From contig JAUJYZ010001123.1 in NCBI GenBank assembly GCA_033675265.1, positions 122,001-186,000 of the forward strand: a stretch of DNA of 64,000 bases, read 5' to 3'. Shown here piece by piece: positions 63,597 to 64,000 of this stretch; position 1 is the first letter of the stretch, and the number at the start of each line of letters is the position of its first letter. The notes below the pieces were generated by a model. That model ran no database searches, had not been told where the DNA came from, and saw nothing but the letters and a program-made list of their open reading frames with translations. The DNA is from Actinostola sp. cb2023 (lineage: Eukaryota > Cnidaria > Anthozoa > Actiniaria > Actinostolidae). The translations under genes were made by a program, and so were the position numbers.

Positions 63597-64000
63597 TTAA
63601 CGATGGTTATATCGCATTTTATGGACCAGCCTCGTTTCCATGCTGGGCCATATACGTCACATTTTAAACCTTCCGTAGCGGCCGTCGGTACGAGTTACAA
63701 AATTGCCGACAACATGTTTCTTGTTCCTTAGGATCCCCTTAACACATCTAGATAGGTGGCTTGCTTTCAGCACAAAATTCCCACGGGATTACACATGCTC
63801 CCTGACTATAGTTATGATGGTAGAAAGATTGAATTAATATAGGCATCAGTGGAATCCGTAAAATATATATTATTTTTTGTGATAATTTACAATAACAGTG
63901 TAAAGTGATTTGTGATCTACATTGTAAGTCCAAATTCGCCTTTGGAATTCAAAGAATCTTGTTGAGAATTTCATTTTTGATCGGGGTCACTTCGTTATTC

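Larger units (their letters stand above)
60099..63808. mobile_element. 3.7-kb transposon-like element with ~490-bp inverted ends
   Basis: Both ends begin TAGTCAGGGAGCA. The outermost ~90 bp are more diverged. From about 60172 to 60600 and 63321 to 63735 the arms differ at only about a dozen positions. TAG directly outside both ends (60096-60098 and 63809-63811) may be a 3-bp target duplication. Each arm contains two copies of CAGCATGGAAACGAGGCTGG, 149 bp apart (60272 and 60421 on the left). A broken ORF occupies the interior. Long inverted ends with subterminal direct repeats point to a cut-and-paste DNA transposon. Confidence 0.85.

Overview
The window looks like a piece of a cnidarian nuclear genome, most likely an anthozoan (stony coral or sea anemone). 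The sequence shows spliced genes with GT-AG introns, long AT-rich intergenic DNA, many short inverted-repeat transposons, minisatellites and tRNA-like sequences. The cnidarian placement is an inference. It rests partly on a decayed ORF family at 60.8-63.3 kb that I recall as recurrent in cnidarian gene sets, and partly on the repeat style. No database search was possible.

Four protein-coding genes can be supported. (1) A single-exon class A GPCR lies on the minus strand (32143-33249). (2) An intronless LITAF-domain gene lies on the plus strand (47031-47474), with an upstream cluster of RFX-like X-box half sites and a palindromic CRE. (3) A complete nine-exon TBC1D20 gene, encoding an ER Rab1 GAP, lies on the plus strand (48306-53068, 423 codons). 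(4) A complete nine-exon HAUS4 gene, encoding an augmin subunit, lies on the minus strand (54134-59221, 368 codons). TBC1D20 and HAUS4 are convergent, about 1.07 kb apart stop to stop. Their exon phases join without a frameshift across all sixteen introns. The four genes share no pathway.

Region by region. 1-7.9 kb has no recognisable gene but holds a duplicated CCAAT/E2F-like promoter block at 4.85-5.15 kb. 7.9-10.97 kb is a 3-kb minisatellite of a 17-bp unit that appears to descend from a transposon terminal repeat. 11-17 kb holds small tandem arrays, a foldback element with ~285-bp arms, a tRNA-like sequence and a MITE. 17-32 kb is gene-poor and dense in short inverted-repeat elements, including two tiny hairpin elements with 9-bp target duplications and a tRNA-derived SINE split by a G-rich-ended element. 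33-46 kb holds a 66-bp minisatellite followed by a long series of decayed spaced motifs, a purine-rich 33-bp array and a 684-bp inverted-repeat element. 46-59.5 kb is the gene-dense part, with introns loaded with MITEs, a 60-bp minisatellite and an AAT microsatellite. 60.1-63.8 kb is a ~3.7-kb transposon-like element with ~490-bp terminal inverted repeats and a broken internal ORF of an uncharacterised family. It is the best candidate for a poorly described mobile system.
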